Shown here one piece after another: positions 23,001-39,312 of a DNA stretch of 64,000 bases. The number at the start of each line of letters is the position of its first letter. Positions within the stretch are counted from its first letter, which is position 1. The notes beneath the pieces were generated by a model, which made no database searches, had not been told where the DNA came from, and worked only from the letters and a program-made list of their open reading frames with translations. The translations under genes were made by a program, and so were the position numbers. Source of the DNA: Callipepla californica brunnescens (taxonomy: Eukaryota; Chordata; Aves; Galliformes; Odontophoridae); assembly GCA_023055505.1 (NCBI GenBank), contig JALIRH010000108.1:806001-870000 (forward strand). Reading direction: 5' to 3'.

Positions 23001-26000
23001 TATGAAGCATCCCCCACAGTGTATGAGCTTTTAGCCTGCTGCCCTGTTGTGTCATTTCATGCTTCCCAGGACTTACCCTGTGTGGGACCACAACTGGTCC
23101 TGTTTTTGGTTTTTTTTCTATTCCCCCCCCCCCACACTATGCAGTCCTAACCCACCCAGTTTTATCCAGAAGCACCTCGATACCATCTGTATCACTTTCT
23201 TTGCATCTTTTCCATCTGAACTTTGTCTCTTACAGTCAGAGAAGGGACCCACAGTGCAGGCTGTGCTTGCAGAGTTGGGCCAGGGTTGGTCCCCACCACG
23301 ATGCAGCTGCAGGTGGATCTGCTGTGCTGGGGGAAGCAGACAGGGCTGTTTTGGGGCAAGAAAAGGACAGGGCAAAGCCAGACAGCTCACTTGTCTGGCC
23401 CCTACGGTCACCAGCTGCGGGGCTTTGAGAACCCATTGTTGTTCCTCGGCCCTTGTATCAGGGAGATGTGGAAATGGGCTCACCCCATGTGGACAGAGGG
23501 TGGATGAGGTTGTGATGCTGCTGTGCCCCTGGGGCAGCGATCACCTAACCTGTGAGCTGGGTGGCAGAACCCCCACCCCAAAGCCCATACTGACTGTGCC
23601 CCCCACCCCGCAGCGCTGCAAGGACCGACTGAATTCGCTGGCCATCTCCGTCATGAACCAGTGGCCGGGGGTGAAGCTGCGGGTGACAGAGGGCTGGGAC
23701 GAGGACGGCCACCACTCGGAGGAGTCTCTGCATTACGAGGGCCGGGCCGTGGACATCACGACGTCAGACAGGGACCGCAACAAGTATGGCATGCTGGCCC
23801 GTCTGGCCGTGGAGGCTGGCTTTGATTGGGTCTACTACGAATCCAAGGCGCACATCCACTGCTCCGTCAAGTCAGGTAAGGATGGAGGGGACCGTGGGGC
23901 GGGGGGGCAGACCCGTGCTGCAGTGTGCTGTGGTCCTGGCTGGCTGGTGGGGTGCTGCTAGGGGCGTGCTGTGCAAGGCAATGGGTCTGGGTGTGAAGCT
24001 CTGCTGTGCCACAGAGCAGATTCCCCATCTATCTCCCACAGAGCTCAGTCTCTCCACCCTTTCCCCACCCTACACACGCTTTTCCCCCCACGTGCCCATC
24101 ACTGCTGCCTCCCCTCCCCTTGCAATTCCTTAGCCCTCGTCCAGCCCTGCCCTCCGCAGCAGCACCCAGCCAACCCCGCGGTGTCCCGTGGCCGTTGTGG
24201 GGCAAGGATGCTCCTGAAGGGAGTCCTGCAGACAGGCCCCTGCTGTCGAGGGGTGCTGGGGGCTGCGGGAAGCTGGGAATAGGACCGGGTGCTGCGCTCG
24301 CTGGTGTCACTGGCTTCTCGGGCGGTGCCGTGAGGGGCGGTGCTGCAAGGGTGTGTCGGCTTGGAGTGCACAGCAGGGGGGACAGGAGCTGTGCCCAGGG
24401 TCCTGCACAACCCTCGGCCCCTCCCGGCTCCTCCCGGCCCCTCCCGGCCGCGCTGGCTGCATGCGGCAGAGGGCAGCAGCGGCTCACGCACGGCTCGGGG
24501 TGCCCGTGCGGGCGGTCCGGGACACGTCGGGAGACCTCGTCACCGCTCGTGGGCTTGCGCGTGCGTGGGGACAGCCGCAGCGCCGGGCCTGCCCGCGGCC
24601 GCGCGCACCCGCGGAGCCGTGCTCCCAGCGGACTGTGCCTGTCGTACCGCCCTAGCCCGCTCCCAGCGGCCCGACGTCCCCCGACGGCAGCCGGTCCCCC
24701 CGCGCTGACCCCATCCCCGATGCCAGGACGGCCCGCCATGGACGTGGGGCGACCGCGGCGCAGAGAGGGAGCGACGCGGCCCCGCAGCAGAGGGACGAAG
24801 CGTGGGCGAAGTGCCGGGGTTACCCCATCCCGGGGTGCCCGGCGGGGCTGGCCGCAGGAGCGGGGCCAGGCTCCGGAGAGAGGACCGTGACCCCAGTGCG
24901 TGGGGATGGCCTGAGGAGTGGGGCTGTGCCCCTGGAAAAGGAACGAGGCTCTGAGTGACCCCCGGACTGATGGAAGACTGATGCCGCGAGCGGGGCCCTG
25001 AGCTCCTGGAGGGCTTTTGGGGATGGGCCAGTGCCTCAACACTCACAGCAGCAACCTCCCATGAATGTGGATCCCCTGTATTTATCCCTAAAGCCAGGGG
25101 AACCTTGGGGCTGTGTGGTGGAGGCTGTGGGGTGCAGATCCTGGCCCCCCAGTGCTGTGTACAGAGGGCAGCCGGGCTGCCTCATAGTAAATGGCTTTTA
25201 TTTTTGTACGGATGGCCGCGTGGCCTGGTGTATGTATTGTGTCCCTTTGGGTCTCCCTGCACCCGCGCACCCCTCCGTGCCCGGTGCCTGTGCCCCTGCT
25301 CCTGCCAGGTGCCCCCATTCTCCTCCTGCCAGCCCATGCCTGGGGACATGGGGTGCAGGACTGGGGACCTGTCCCTTGCTGGGAGCAGGCATGGGGCGGA
25401 CGCTGCACCTCATCTGAGCAATAAAAGGATTCTGTCCCACAGATGGGTGACTCTCTTCATGGGGCTGGGGGCCGTGCGATCTGGGGGGGAAGTCTGCTGG
25501 GTTAGATGGGGAGTGGGGTGGGTTGGGGCTGGATTCTGGGCAAGGTGCCCCAGCAGGGGAAGGCTGTCACATAGAACCTATGAGAGGACTAAGGGAGACA
25601 GGGCTGCTGGTGGGGGCTGAACACCATTCCTTGGGAAGCCAGCATTCCCTAGCTGGGTCAGACAGCGTTCCCTGTCTGACAACCTGGAGGCCTGTCCTGG
25701 CTGTGGGCTGTGACACCTCCTTGCAGCCCAGAGAGGGGGTGTAGGGAGGGTGGAGTGAACAGCAGGTGGGAGGAGGGGGCTGCAGCATGGGATGGAGACA
25801 GTCTGTAGGGCTGGGTGCTGCACCCCACTGCTAGTCCTCGCCACAGCCCTGAGCGGTACCCAGGCAGGGGACAGGCAGCAGTTTCCACACACCCTGGGCA
25901 CGCAGTACAGCACTTACAGCTTTGGGTGCCTGCCCCGCTGCCTTGTGCACTCACTCTGCCCTTTGCCCCGGGGCTGCCCTTTGCCCCAGGTGCTCCCTGT

Positions 26001-26908
26001 GCCAGCGGGTTTGGAGGCCCTGCTTTGCAGAGCAGCACTGCAGCAGGTCACAGGCACTGGTGGGCACAGCTCTGCACCCCTAGCAGCACGGTGGTGGATG
26101 TGGGCTGTGTGCAGGGAGCTGTGCACCTCGGTGGTGCTGGGGTGGTGTTAACCTTGCTGGGCAGTGCTGGGTCTCCATGTGCTGTGGGGTGATGCTATGG
26201 GGTCTTGCAGATGGGTAACCCTCTCCTTTGCTCTCTCCCCGTGCAGAGCACTCTGCTGCCGCGAAGACAGGTGGCTGCTTCCCCGGGCGGGCGCTGGCGA
26301 CGCTGGAGAACGGTGCCCGGACCCCACTGTGGGCATTGCGGCCGGGCCAGCGGGTGCTGGCAATGGACGGGGCGGGTCGGCCCACCTACAGTGACTTCCT
26401 GGCCTTCCTGGACAAGGAGCCGCGCGCCCTCACCACCTTCCACGTCATCGAGACGCGGCAGCCACCCCGGCGCCTGGCCCTGACACCCACCCACCTGCTC
26501 TTTGTTGCCGACAACGCCTCGGCACCCGCCACCCAATTCCGCCCCACCTTCGCCAGCCACGTGCAGCCCGGACACTTCGTGCTGGTGGCAGTGGGCTCGG
26601 GGGGGCTGCAGCCCGCTGAGGTGGTGGGGGTGCGGGGCCGGACGGACGTGGGGGCTTACGCCCCGCTGACACGACACGGGACGCTGGTGGTGGATGACGT
26701 GGTGGCCTCGTGCTTTGCCCTGGTGCGGGAGCAGCAGTTGGCACAGATGGCGTTCTGGCCGCTGAGGCTCTACCACAGCCTGCTGGGGGGGCCGGGGGTG
26801 CAGGGTGACGGCGTGCACTGGTACTCGGGGCTGCTCTACCGCCTGGGCAGGATGCTGCTGCCCCCCGACAGCTTCCACCCGCTGGGGGTGCCCTGGGCTG
26901 AGAGCTGA
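19751..26908 (+). CDS. IHH: IHH, Indian hedgehog, complete (3 exons, 408 aa)
   Basis: IHH is a secreted morphogen controlling chondrocyte proliferation and hypertrophy. It is autoprocessed in the secretory pathway and made cholesterol- and palmitate-modified. Exons are 19751-20053, 23614-23875 and 26247-26908, joining to 408 codons plus TGA. The signal peptide covers residues 1-23 and ends before CGPGR, whose Cys24 is the palmitoylation site. The signalling domain runs to Gly198 with zinc ligands His141, Asp148 and His183. The Hint domain starts at the Gly198-Cys199 cleavage junction (TGGCFPG) and has the TxxH motif at Thr268-His271. The start is the only ATG that gives a hedgehog signal peptide. 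The sequence is IHH rather than SHH or DHH by the [31 protein letters not shown] pattern and NHEJ1 linkage. A deletion removing IHH is reported as the cause of the chicken Creeper trait; this copy is intact. Confidence 0.97.
20054..23613 (+). other. IHH: IHH intron 1
   Basis: A 3.56-kb intron. The first 400 bp belong to the CpG island. AT-richer words occur near 20700-20800 and 21750-21800 (GGCGATTAATTGCTC, homeodomain-like), and a poly-C run lies at 23123-23133. No other exon was recognised. Confidence 0.85.
23614..23875 (+). CDS. IHH: IHH coding exon 2 (residues 102-188)
   Basis: The acceptor CCACCCCGCAG and donor GTAAGG flank 262 bp carrying the zinc-binding His141/Asp148/His183 set ([19 protein letters not shown]). 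Confidence 0.97.
24280..24880. promoter_or_regulatory. Intronic CpG island in IHH intron 2
   Basis: About 600 bp with very high CpG density and CTCCCGGCCCCTCCC-type GC boxes, separated by over 3.5 kb from the promoter island. It could be an alternative or orphan promoter on either strand. Open frames across it are compositional. Confidence 0.55.
25420..25425 (+). terminator. Intronic polyadenylation signal in IHH intron 2
   Basis: A canonical AATAAA inside IHH intron 2, preceded by a T-rich 3'-UTR-like stretch (GGCTTTTATTTTTGTAC near 25193) and followed by TTCTGTCC. Use is unproven. Confidence 0.4.
26247..26908 (+). CDS. IHH: IHH coding exon 3 (Hint autoprocessing domain)
   Basis: The acceptor CCCCGTGCAG precedes 662 bp encoding residues 189-408 and TGA. 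It carries the Gly198-Cys199 cleavage site and the TxxH motif. Confidence 0.97.
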
Positions 26909-27920
26909 GGGTGTGCCGGCAGAGGAGGTGGCAGCGTGGGGACCCACCCCCAGCTGTGCCCACATAGGGCTGGTGGGGGCCACATCCACCCCGCACGCTT
27001 CCTCCTCGCCCCTCTGCTGGTGGGATCCACATGCTGCTATTTGTGTGTGTGCGTGCGATGTGCGTGTGCGTGTGCAGAGCTGGGGAGTGGGCTGCACCCA
27101 AGGCTCTCAGTGGCTGCAGCCCTAGGGGGAGGCTTGGGGAGGGGGTACCAGGTGCTTTGTGGGGTGATGCCATTCGCAGCCCTGGATTTGGCAGCTGGGA
27201 AGGAGGAGGTGCAGGTACTGGGACCAGAAGAGATGGGCATCCAAACCAGTACCTTGTCTGGAGGGGATGGTGTGGATGCAGCACAGGACCCGTGGATTGG
27301 TGGCATGGGTGCTGCCCGGGGCGGTAGGCTCGGAAATGGGACTAAAAAGCAGCACCATAGACACCCTGCCTGCAGGGACAAAGTAACAGCATGGGGGAGC
27401 TGCTCTGAGATCGCACCCCCTGCAGGAACAGCACGGAGGAAGCAGCTCCCTCCTCACATTCCCCAGCTTCAGTCCCAAATCCCAGCGTTTGCACCCCAAA
27501 GCTATAAACCCCTCCAGGTGCTGCCTTCCTGCCCCAGCACCCCACACCCTCAGGGTATCTCATTGCTGCTCACGCTTTCTGGGGGACTGGGGGGGTCCCA
27601 TCAGAGCCGCAGCCACAGTCACACGTCTTTATTTATTTATCTGCTCTTTGTATGTACCATAGCCGAGAGGCACCGTGGGCGTGTGCAGGGTAAGAGGGAA
27701 ACGGGAGGGGTGGGCAAGCTGGTTTATTTGGGAGGGGGGATATATATTTTTTTTTTTATGGAAAGCAGAAATTATTTAAAGATTATTTTAAAGCACAGTT
27801 TTTGATGGTGATTGTTGTCCAGGGCAAAGCGAGCTGACAGCAGGTGTACTTTTGTCTCTTCACTGGATGTACCTTTCCTGGTCAGGGGCACGGCCCAATA
27901 AATCTATCATCTCCCAGGCG
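26909..27920 (+). other. IHH: IHH 3' UTR with AU-rich elements
   Basis: About 1 kb from the stop to the AATAAA. It contains ATTTATTTATC near 27630 (AU-rich instability-type element), a GT-rich patch near 27040-27075, and an AT-rich end with TATATATTTTTTTTTTTATGG near 27740. Confidence 0.8.
27897..27902 (+). terminator. IHH: IHH polyadenylation signal AATAAA
   Basis: Canonical AATAAA about 990 bases after the IHH stop. The next 60-70 bp contain a G-rich run that may help termination. Confidence 0.85.
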
Positions 27921-27958
27921 AGTGCTGCGAGCTGTGGTGTAGGGGGAGCTGGCCCCAT

Positions 27959-27973
27959 GGGGGGGGGGGGGGG
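27959..27973. repeat. Poly-G run (15 G)
   Basis: Fifteen uninterrupted G on the + strand about 60 bp past the IHH polyadenylation signal; quadruplex-prone. Confidence 0.9.
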
Positions 27974-28144
27974 CGATGCAGTCAGCCTGCTGCCCCCAGG
28001 GTGAGCAGAGCATGCCAAGAGCTGGGCCAGCAGCTCTGGGGGAGAGATGTTCTATGTGGGGTACACCTATGCTGTCGTGCTCCCCTCTCCATCCTACCCC
28101 ATGCCCCATGCTCAGACTGGGGACCACCCCAGTAGCCCTTCCTC

Positions 28145-28168
28145 CCCCCCCCCCCCCCCCCCCCCCCC
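28145..28168. repeat. Poly-C run (about 24 C)
   Basis: Long uninterrupted C tract, complementary to the G run about 170 bp upstream. Its exact length may be a sequencing uncertainty. Confidence 0.9.
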
Positions 28169-28289
28169 ATTCCTCACCTGCCCATGCCTGTCTGAGCACT
28201 CCTGCCCCACATCCACCCCACATCCCTGCCCCAATCTCATGGGGGAACTGGGAGCAGGGCTTTTCCTGAGACCCCACAGCACAGTGAGT

Positions 28290-28450
28290 GTACTGCAATC
28301 CGATGGCAGAGGCTAATTTAAGGGCTCTACGAGGCAGCTTGGCTAATTTAATTAGGTTCTTATTACAGAGAAGGACAAATTGGTCCCCGGGGGGGGCTGG
28401 GGTCAGGCCTTGGAGAGGCGCTTTATGGAGTGAGATTTCAATCAGGGGCT
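28290..28450. promoter_or_regulatory. Candidate conserved block 9, downstream of IHH
   Basis: Contains the duplicated word GGCTAATTTAA (near 28311 and 28340), then TTAATTAGGTTCTTATTACAG and GAGATTTCAATCAGG. Dense TAAT cores in GC-rich DNA suggest a homeodomain-bound enhancer. Unproven. Confidence 0.4.
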
Positions 28451-28749
28451 GCGTTACGGAGCCTGAGGCAGGAGCTGTGGGGCAGAGGGGACACTCTGGC
28501 TGTGCCCCCCCCAGCTCAGCACCAGCCCTGATCCCTCCTGCGCCAGTTGTGTCATTTGGTGGTAGTGGGCAGTGCCAGACCCAGGTTTATGGGTATCGAT
28601 GGGCATGGAGTCTGATGGGGTCTTTGCCCCATCAGAGGATGCTGTGGGTACAGGGGGCTGTTTTGGGTTAGGAACAGACAAGTGGGGATTCCCAGATCAG
28701 GACAGCAAGGGGAAGAGAGGGGATCCAGAAATAAGATTTTAGACTCTTT

Positions 28750-29110
28750 TTCCTCCTGAAGCCTCATTAGCTAACCCATAGCCCCGTGTAACCCCGTGGC
28801 AAGGATAGTGAGGACAAAACGATGCCAGTCCCGGTGGGGCTGTCCCTCCGGTGCCCTGTCCCATCCTGCGCCGCTGCGTGGTGATGGATGGGGATGCCGG
28901 TGGGTGGCCGGCAGAAGGGCCGGGTCGGGGAGGATACCACAATGGCTGTCTCCCCATCAATTTGTCCTCATTACCATGTAAATAGTGGGCGGGGGAGAGA
29001 GGAAGAGCATGTGGCGGCGGGAGAACCCCCCGCATGTTCCCATCTGGGGCATCGCGGCCGCTCCACACCTATACAGCGCCGTCTGAGCGCGTTAACCCCC
29101 TCCCGGCCCC
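28750..29110. promoter_or_regulatory. Candidate conserved block 10
   Basis: Non-repetitive block with CTCATTAGCTAACC, CCATCAATTTGTCCTCATTACCATGTAAATAG and retained CpGs (GGCATCGCGGCCGC). Composition-based call. Confidence 0.3.
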
Positions 29111-29479
29111 ACATCGGGGGAGGAGAGGTCCCACCCCCTATTCACAACCTTGAAAAGGATACAAGGCCCGGCCCTGTTAACAAGCAGAGGGGCAGTCCCG
29201 GCCCCGGCCCTCCCGTCTGTCCCTCTCCCCATGGCCTTCTGCTGCAGCCGTTCTCCACTCCCAGCCCTGCACTGGGCTCCCAGCGGGATTTGGGTGCCAT
29301 TGCCATAGCGAAGAAGGGAGCGCCCCAAAAGCATCTTCTACTTATGGCACAAAAGTGAGGCTAAGCCCCACGCAGCCCTTCTGTCTCATGGCCAGAAGGG
29401 GTTCATCACCCCCACCATCACCCCGCCCCCCCCCGCCAGCGCTGCCGGCTGCTGCAGCTCAGTCTGCTCCAGCCTCCAA

Positions 29480-29965
29480 TCTCACTTCCATTAGCTTAAT
29501 TTCACTTAATGACTTTTTTGGAGCACTGCATCTCCAAGGGCAGGACCCCCATCTCTGCAGCACCATTCATGCCATGCTGCCCTTTTCTCCATGGCTGTGG
29601 GGTGCCCAGGACAGCAGGACACACTGTGTGAGCATGCGGGATGAGGAAGGCTTTAATCAGGATCCTTCCCCTAATAAATCACCCACGCCCTCCCTCCCGC
29701 TCTAATAACCGGGCCCCACCACCACAACAATGCTCCTAATGGAACGATTTATTTTCATAATGGTGCTGGTGGGGAGAAGGGGCGGCCGGGGCGGGGGCAG
29801 CACGCTCTGGGGCAGGAGTTTCTAATTAGTGAATGAAATTTGATGTAAAGCTGGAGGAAGATGGATTCGCTGCTTGACAAGGGGCCTTTCAGCTCATCAA
29901 ATGTGCCCGAACAGGGAGGTAAATTAAATTATTTCTAATTCTTTGCTAACCTCCAGGGAGCCACC
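29480..29965. promoter_or_regulatory. Candidate conserved enhancer block 11 between IHH and MNR2
   Basis: Nearly 500 bp dense in homeodomain cores: CCATTAGCTTAATTTCACTTAATGAC, GGCTTTAATCAGG, CCTAATAAATCACC, CTAATGGAACGATTTATTTTCATAATGG, TTCTAATTAGTGAATG, GTAAATTAAATTATTTCTAATTC. It is interrupted by a GC-rich segment at 29770-29815. This is the most enhancer-like interval in the IHH-MNR2 gap. Confidence 0.45.
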
Positions 29966-30071
29966 CCCTTTCCCCCCCCCCCCACCCCGGCCAGCAAAAG
30001 GTGGGGCTGCTCCTGAGCTGAGGAGGTGCTGACAGACTGTGGCTGAGGGGAAAAGATCAGGGTCTGTGAAA

Positions 30072-30205
30072 GGATGGGGATGATGGGGTGGGATTGCAAT
30101 GGGATGAATTGGGTGCAATGAGATGGAACACAATGCCATGGGATGGATGCAACACGGTGGGTTGTGATGGGATGGGATGAAGTGGGACGGAGTGGGCTGC
30201 CACGG
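30072..30205. repeat. Degenerate (GGGAT/ATGGGATGG)n repeat
   Basis: About 130 bp of imperfect GGATGGGAT, TGGGAT and AATGGGATG words with purine bias. An old tandem repeat. Confidence 0.7.
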
Positions 30206-30579
30206 GTTTTGCGGGAAGGATGGGGAAGGCAAAGGTGGTGACAAAGTGAAGAGCTGCAGATGGTCAATAAACAATCAAATGGTGAACATGGTCCAAGCCC
30301 CCCATCCCTGCTCATCGTCCTGCAGAGAGCTGGAGCAGGGACGAAACGCAACCAGCAGTAAGGAAATGGCATCCGAAGCCTCCAGGGTTTTGAAGGACTG
30401 ATCCTGAAGAAGATGAAGGAGGTGCTTGGGCACAGAGACCGTGCACGCAGCAGTCCCAGCACAGAGGGGGGGAAATGTTTGGAGCGGATGGGCTGTGCCT
30501 TATTGCAAGTGGGACTCTGCAGCAGTGACGGGGGCAGTCCCTCATCACTGGGCACAGGCGCAGAGCGATCTGTGCTGAG

Positions 30580-30790
30580 CCAACACTCCAGGAATTTAAT
30601 TTGTTTAATATATTCCCTGGGAAAGAAGAAAATAAATAAGTGGCACCTCGCGTGCCCCCATGGCTCACTCTCGCAGTGGAGGTGTCAGCTTAACGAGCCG
30701 AAGCCCTCAGCCTGATTAACCAGCCGCTGCTCCCGCTAATAGGAGCCGCCGAGCCGCGTGATTGATGTAAGGGAGCATTACTCCAGCAGC
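30580..30790. promoter_or_regulatory. Candidate conserved block 12
   Basis: Contains GGAATTTAATTTGTTTAATATATTCC, AATAAATAAGTGGC, AGCTTAACGAGCC and CCTGATTAACCAGC with several CpGs (GAGCCGCCGAGCCGCGTG). Likely regulatory by composition. Confidence 0.35.
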
Positions 30791-31079
30791 ACGCTTCTGC
30801 ATGGAGGTGCTGTGCCCCAGCCCCTTGCTCCTGCGCAGGCACGGGTCAAGGACAGAGATGGCTCCCACCTTCCTGGGGCTGATCCCCCTGCCCCACTGCT
30901 CTGCCAGGTCAGGATTTGGGACTGCATGACTGAGTGCTAGGTCCTGCAGACCTAGAAAGGTCTTTCTTGCCTGTCCTTCCATCTGTGCCCTCTTACTGAA
31001 TTGCCCTAGGTGTTGTTGCAGAGACATCACCAGTCCCTGCCATCCCTGCCCCGTGCCATTACCACCCCTTGTCTTGGAG

Positions 31080-31175
31080 AAGGGTTAATCAGCAGCCAGG
31101 GAGACAAGGTAATAAATGGCTGTTATCTCGTTAATGAGCTGACATTAATTAGAGCCCAAGGTCCTGGGAGGAGCA
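31080..31175. promoter_or_regulatory. Candidate conserved block 13
   Basis: GGTTAATCAGC, GGTAATAAATGGCTGTTATCTCGTTAATGAGC and GACATTAATTAGAGC form a compact set of TAAT/ATTA and GATA-like words. Composition evidence only. Confidence 0.3.
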
Positions 31176-32394
31176 GCTGATTTATCCAGTCACCCTGGGA
31201 ACAGGTTTAGGAGCTGACTCCATGGAAAGCCCATTAGTGGGGATGAGGTGAGTCTGTGCTGGGGGGTCACAATGTGCTGCACCCACAGCCCAGCCCTGGC
31301 TCCCCTGAGCAAGCAGCTCCAGCCCCACACGAGCGAAGCAGAGAATCCTGGAGATGACAGGATACTTTCCTGAATGGTGCCTGTCTGTTAGATACAACGC
31401 CTTTCTCCTAGAAGCCAAAGCCTGGGGGACAGCAAATGAGCTGTTGGGGACCCTGGGCTGCCCGTGCTAAGGCTCCCACTGCTGTGGGGCTGATTAAGAA
31501 CTATTACCCCCTCAGTTAATGTGCCTGGGCCACCCGCAGGTGACTTCTGATCTGTTCATTTTGTCACAAATCACTGTGGGGATGGCAGTTTGTTTACCTT
31601 CCCCATGGGCCTCCTGCAGCTTCCCAGAGCCCAGAGATAGGGACAGCAGATGATGGTTGGGGCTCCCATGGTTTCCAAGGGCACCCCAGTCAATGGCACA
31701 ACACCACCAGTAAGGCTTGGTGGATTATGGCCAACCAAAATGGCAGGTAAGGTGCAAATCAAGACACAGCCTTGCCTGTGCCTGGGATAGACTTGATCCT
31801 GGGAAGGTGGGAGTCTGGTCCCCACTGGCAGTTCTTTTATCATGGTGTGGATTATCCTCGGCACCCTTGGCTTTGATCTTGGGGCGGCTGAGTTTGTGGA
31901 GGGGTGTTACGTTGCTGCCCAAGGTGACAGTGAGGAAATGGCAGGGCTGTAAATCTGAACTGCACTCTGCTATGCTACCCTGGCCCACATGGCTCGCTTC
32001 TGAGAGCTAAGGCATCACTGGCAGATGGTTGGATATGAGCTGTTCTGTGCAGCTTTGTGGGTTCCTACAGATTTTAATGCTCATGAGTACCAGAGCTGGG
32101 CATCCACATGGATGTTTACTCTTCTAGTTTTTGATTGGCTGCTTGACCTCACTCAGGATGACGTTGCAAGGAGATGATCTCCTGAACTGGGGCCATTTTC
32201 TGGGGCAGTGCTCCTCTGCAGAACCCTTCACACAGAGCATGAGGTCAAGATGTCTGTGGCTGAGATCCTGGGTCTGTGACATGAGCTTGGTGCTCAGGCT
32301 GCCCAGGTTCCTGCATGAAGACCCTCCTGCCTAGGGAGTGCATGGAGCAGAGGTAAAGGGCCAGGCCACAGCCCCGTTCCCATATTGCAATCCT

Positions 32395-32535
32395 CAAATC
32401 TAGTTAGCAACCAGGTGAGCTGTCACCAGAGGAGCTGATGGATGGGGAAGTGAGTTCCCTCCTTCCTGAGGCGGGAAATGAAGCTAATCAGAGCTCGGAC
32501 ACCTTAATCCAGCTCTGATCTGATTAATGCCCCTA
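32395..32535. promoter_or_regulatory. Candidate conserved block 14 upstream of MNR2
   Basis: Contains CTAGTTAGCAACC, GAAGCTAATCAGAGCTC, CACCTTAATCCAGCTC and CTGATTAATGCC about 1.1 kb upstream of the MNR2 promoter. It may be a promoter-proximal MNR2 element. Confidence 0.3.
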
Positions 32536-33743
32536 AAGACTGTGAACTCATCAGCACCCCAGCATCTATCACTGCCTGCATCCCGCCCCTTCTGTTGGGC
32601 TCTTCTGGCTCTGCTCTCCTCCCTGTGTGCTGTCTGCCCTCCTGGGAATGGCTGTTGTGTATCTGTTCCCATACAGGGATTTTGGTATGGAGTGATCTTG
32701 TGCAACTGAAGGAGGAAGTTGTCCCATCCTTCATAGAACCTTTGGACCTTGGTGGTGTGGGTGCACGGAGCTCAGTGGGCTCCAGGCCAGGCAGGATGGG
32801 CTTGGGAAGAGAAGCCCTTGGGGCTGCTGAGCAGAGGGGGGGGGGGAAAGTCTCTTCTGGCCCTGCCTTCCTGTTCTGTGAAGTCTTAGTGGGATGCAGG
32901 ATGCAGGGGTCCGGGCCCATCTCTTGATCTAAAATCTCAAGGGATTCAGCAGCAGTAGAGAAAAAAGGGGAAGGGGAAAGAAGTACAGAGATGGGAGCTC
33001 CCTTCAGCTGTTAGAATATTTAAACAGGGCTATAGTAGCTGTCCTTCCAAAGGAGCCTTGGCTGGACACAGGCTTGTCCCACTGCATGGTACGATGCAGA
33101 GGGTGGGACCCAGGGATGGACAGGCACAGATCTGCTCACAGATCTTCTGCCTCTCCCCAAAGGGCAGAGCCAGTAGGTCTGGGCTAGCTCTGCTCCTGCC
33201 CACCCGCCCATCCCAGAGCAGCCAAGGCTTTCCTCTCCACCTGTCTCTGGTGCCTTCATCTGGAGAAGACCAAACTGGGCAAATAAAGAAAAATCTGCCT
33301 GTAGGCACCTGCTCCATTGGGCAGATAGGTGGTGCAGGGAGACGGCTCCTGCGTGCAGCCATCTCAGGTTCGCTGATGTCCTTGTGCCAGAGGGATGCAA
33401 TGGGTGTGAAGAGCAGAATCGAGCCCCGGGGTGTGCCGAGGGGCTGCGGGAGCCGGGGGAGGGAGGGCGGGGCAGGGGTCCGGCGAGGAGCCAATGGGGA
33501 GCTGGGGCAGGTGGAGGGGGGGGTTAAAACCCCCCCCGGTGGCGGCGGGCAAGCGAGTGCCCGGGAGGAGGAGCGGAGAGAAGGGCTGCCCTCGAGGGCA
33601 GCCCCGCGGAGCGCGGCGGGACCCCCGCGAGTGAATGCCCGCCGGTGCCGGGGTGGTCCGGGGCTGCCCGGCCGGGCGCTGCCCTGGCAGCCGAGCGGCG
33701 CGGGGAGGCACGCTGTGTCTTGCCGGGGGGGCCCGGCCGGGCC

Positions 33744-39312
<5,569 letters not shown>

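Larger units (their letters stand above)
23876..26246 (+). other. IHH: IHH intron 2 with internal CpG island and polyadenylation signal
   Basis: A 2.37-kb intron. A dense CpG island lies at 24280-24880, then 3'-UTR-like sequence leading to an AATAAA at 25420. No conserved coding exon was recognised in the island on either strand. Confidence 0.8.
27921..33410. other. Intergenic region IHH-MNR2
   Basis: No gene recognised in 5.5 kb. It contains a poly-G and a poly-C run, several AT-rich homeodomain-site blocks, and a GGGAT-type repeat, listed separately. In human the gene MNR2 is missing between IHH and CFAP65. Confidence 0.75.

Noticed and set aside
24006..25042. Long open frames on both strands in IHH intron 2 (294 and 337 codons)
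   Set aside because: Stop-free because of very high GC; Arg/Pro/Gly-rich with no family resemblance. The island itself is kept as a finding.
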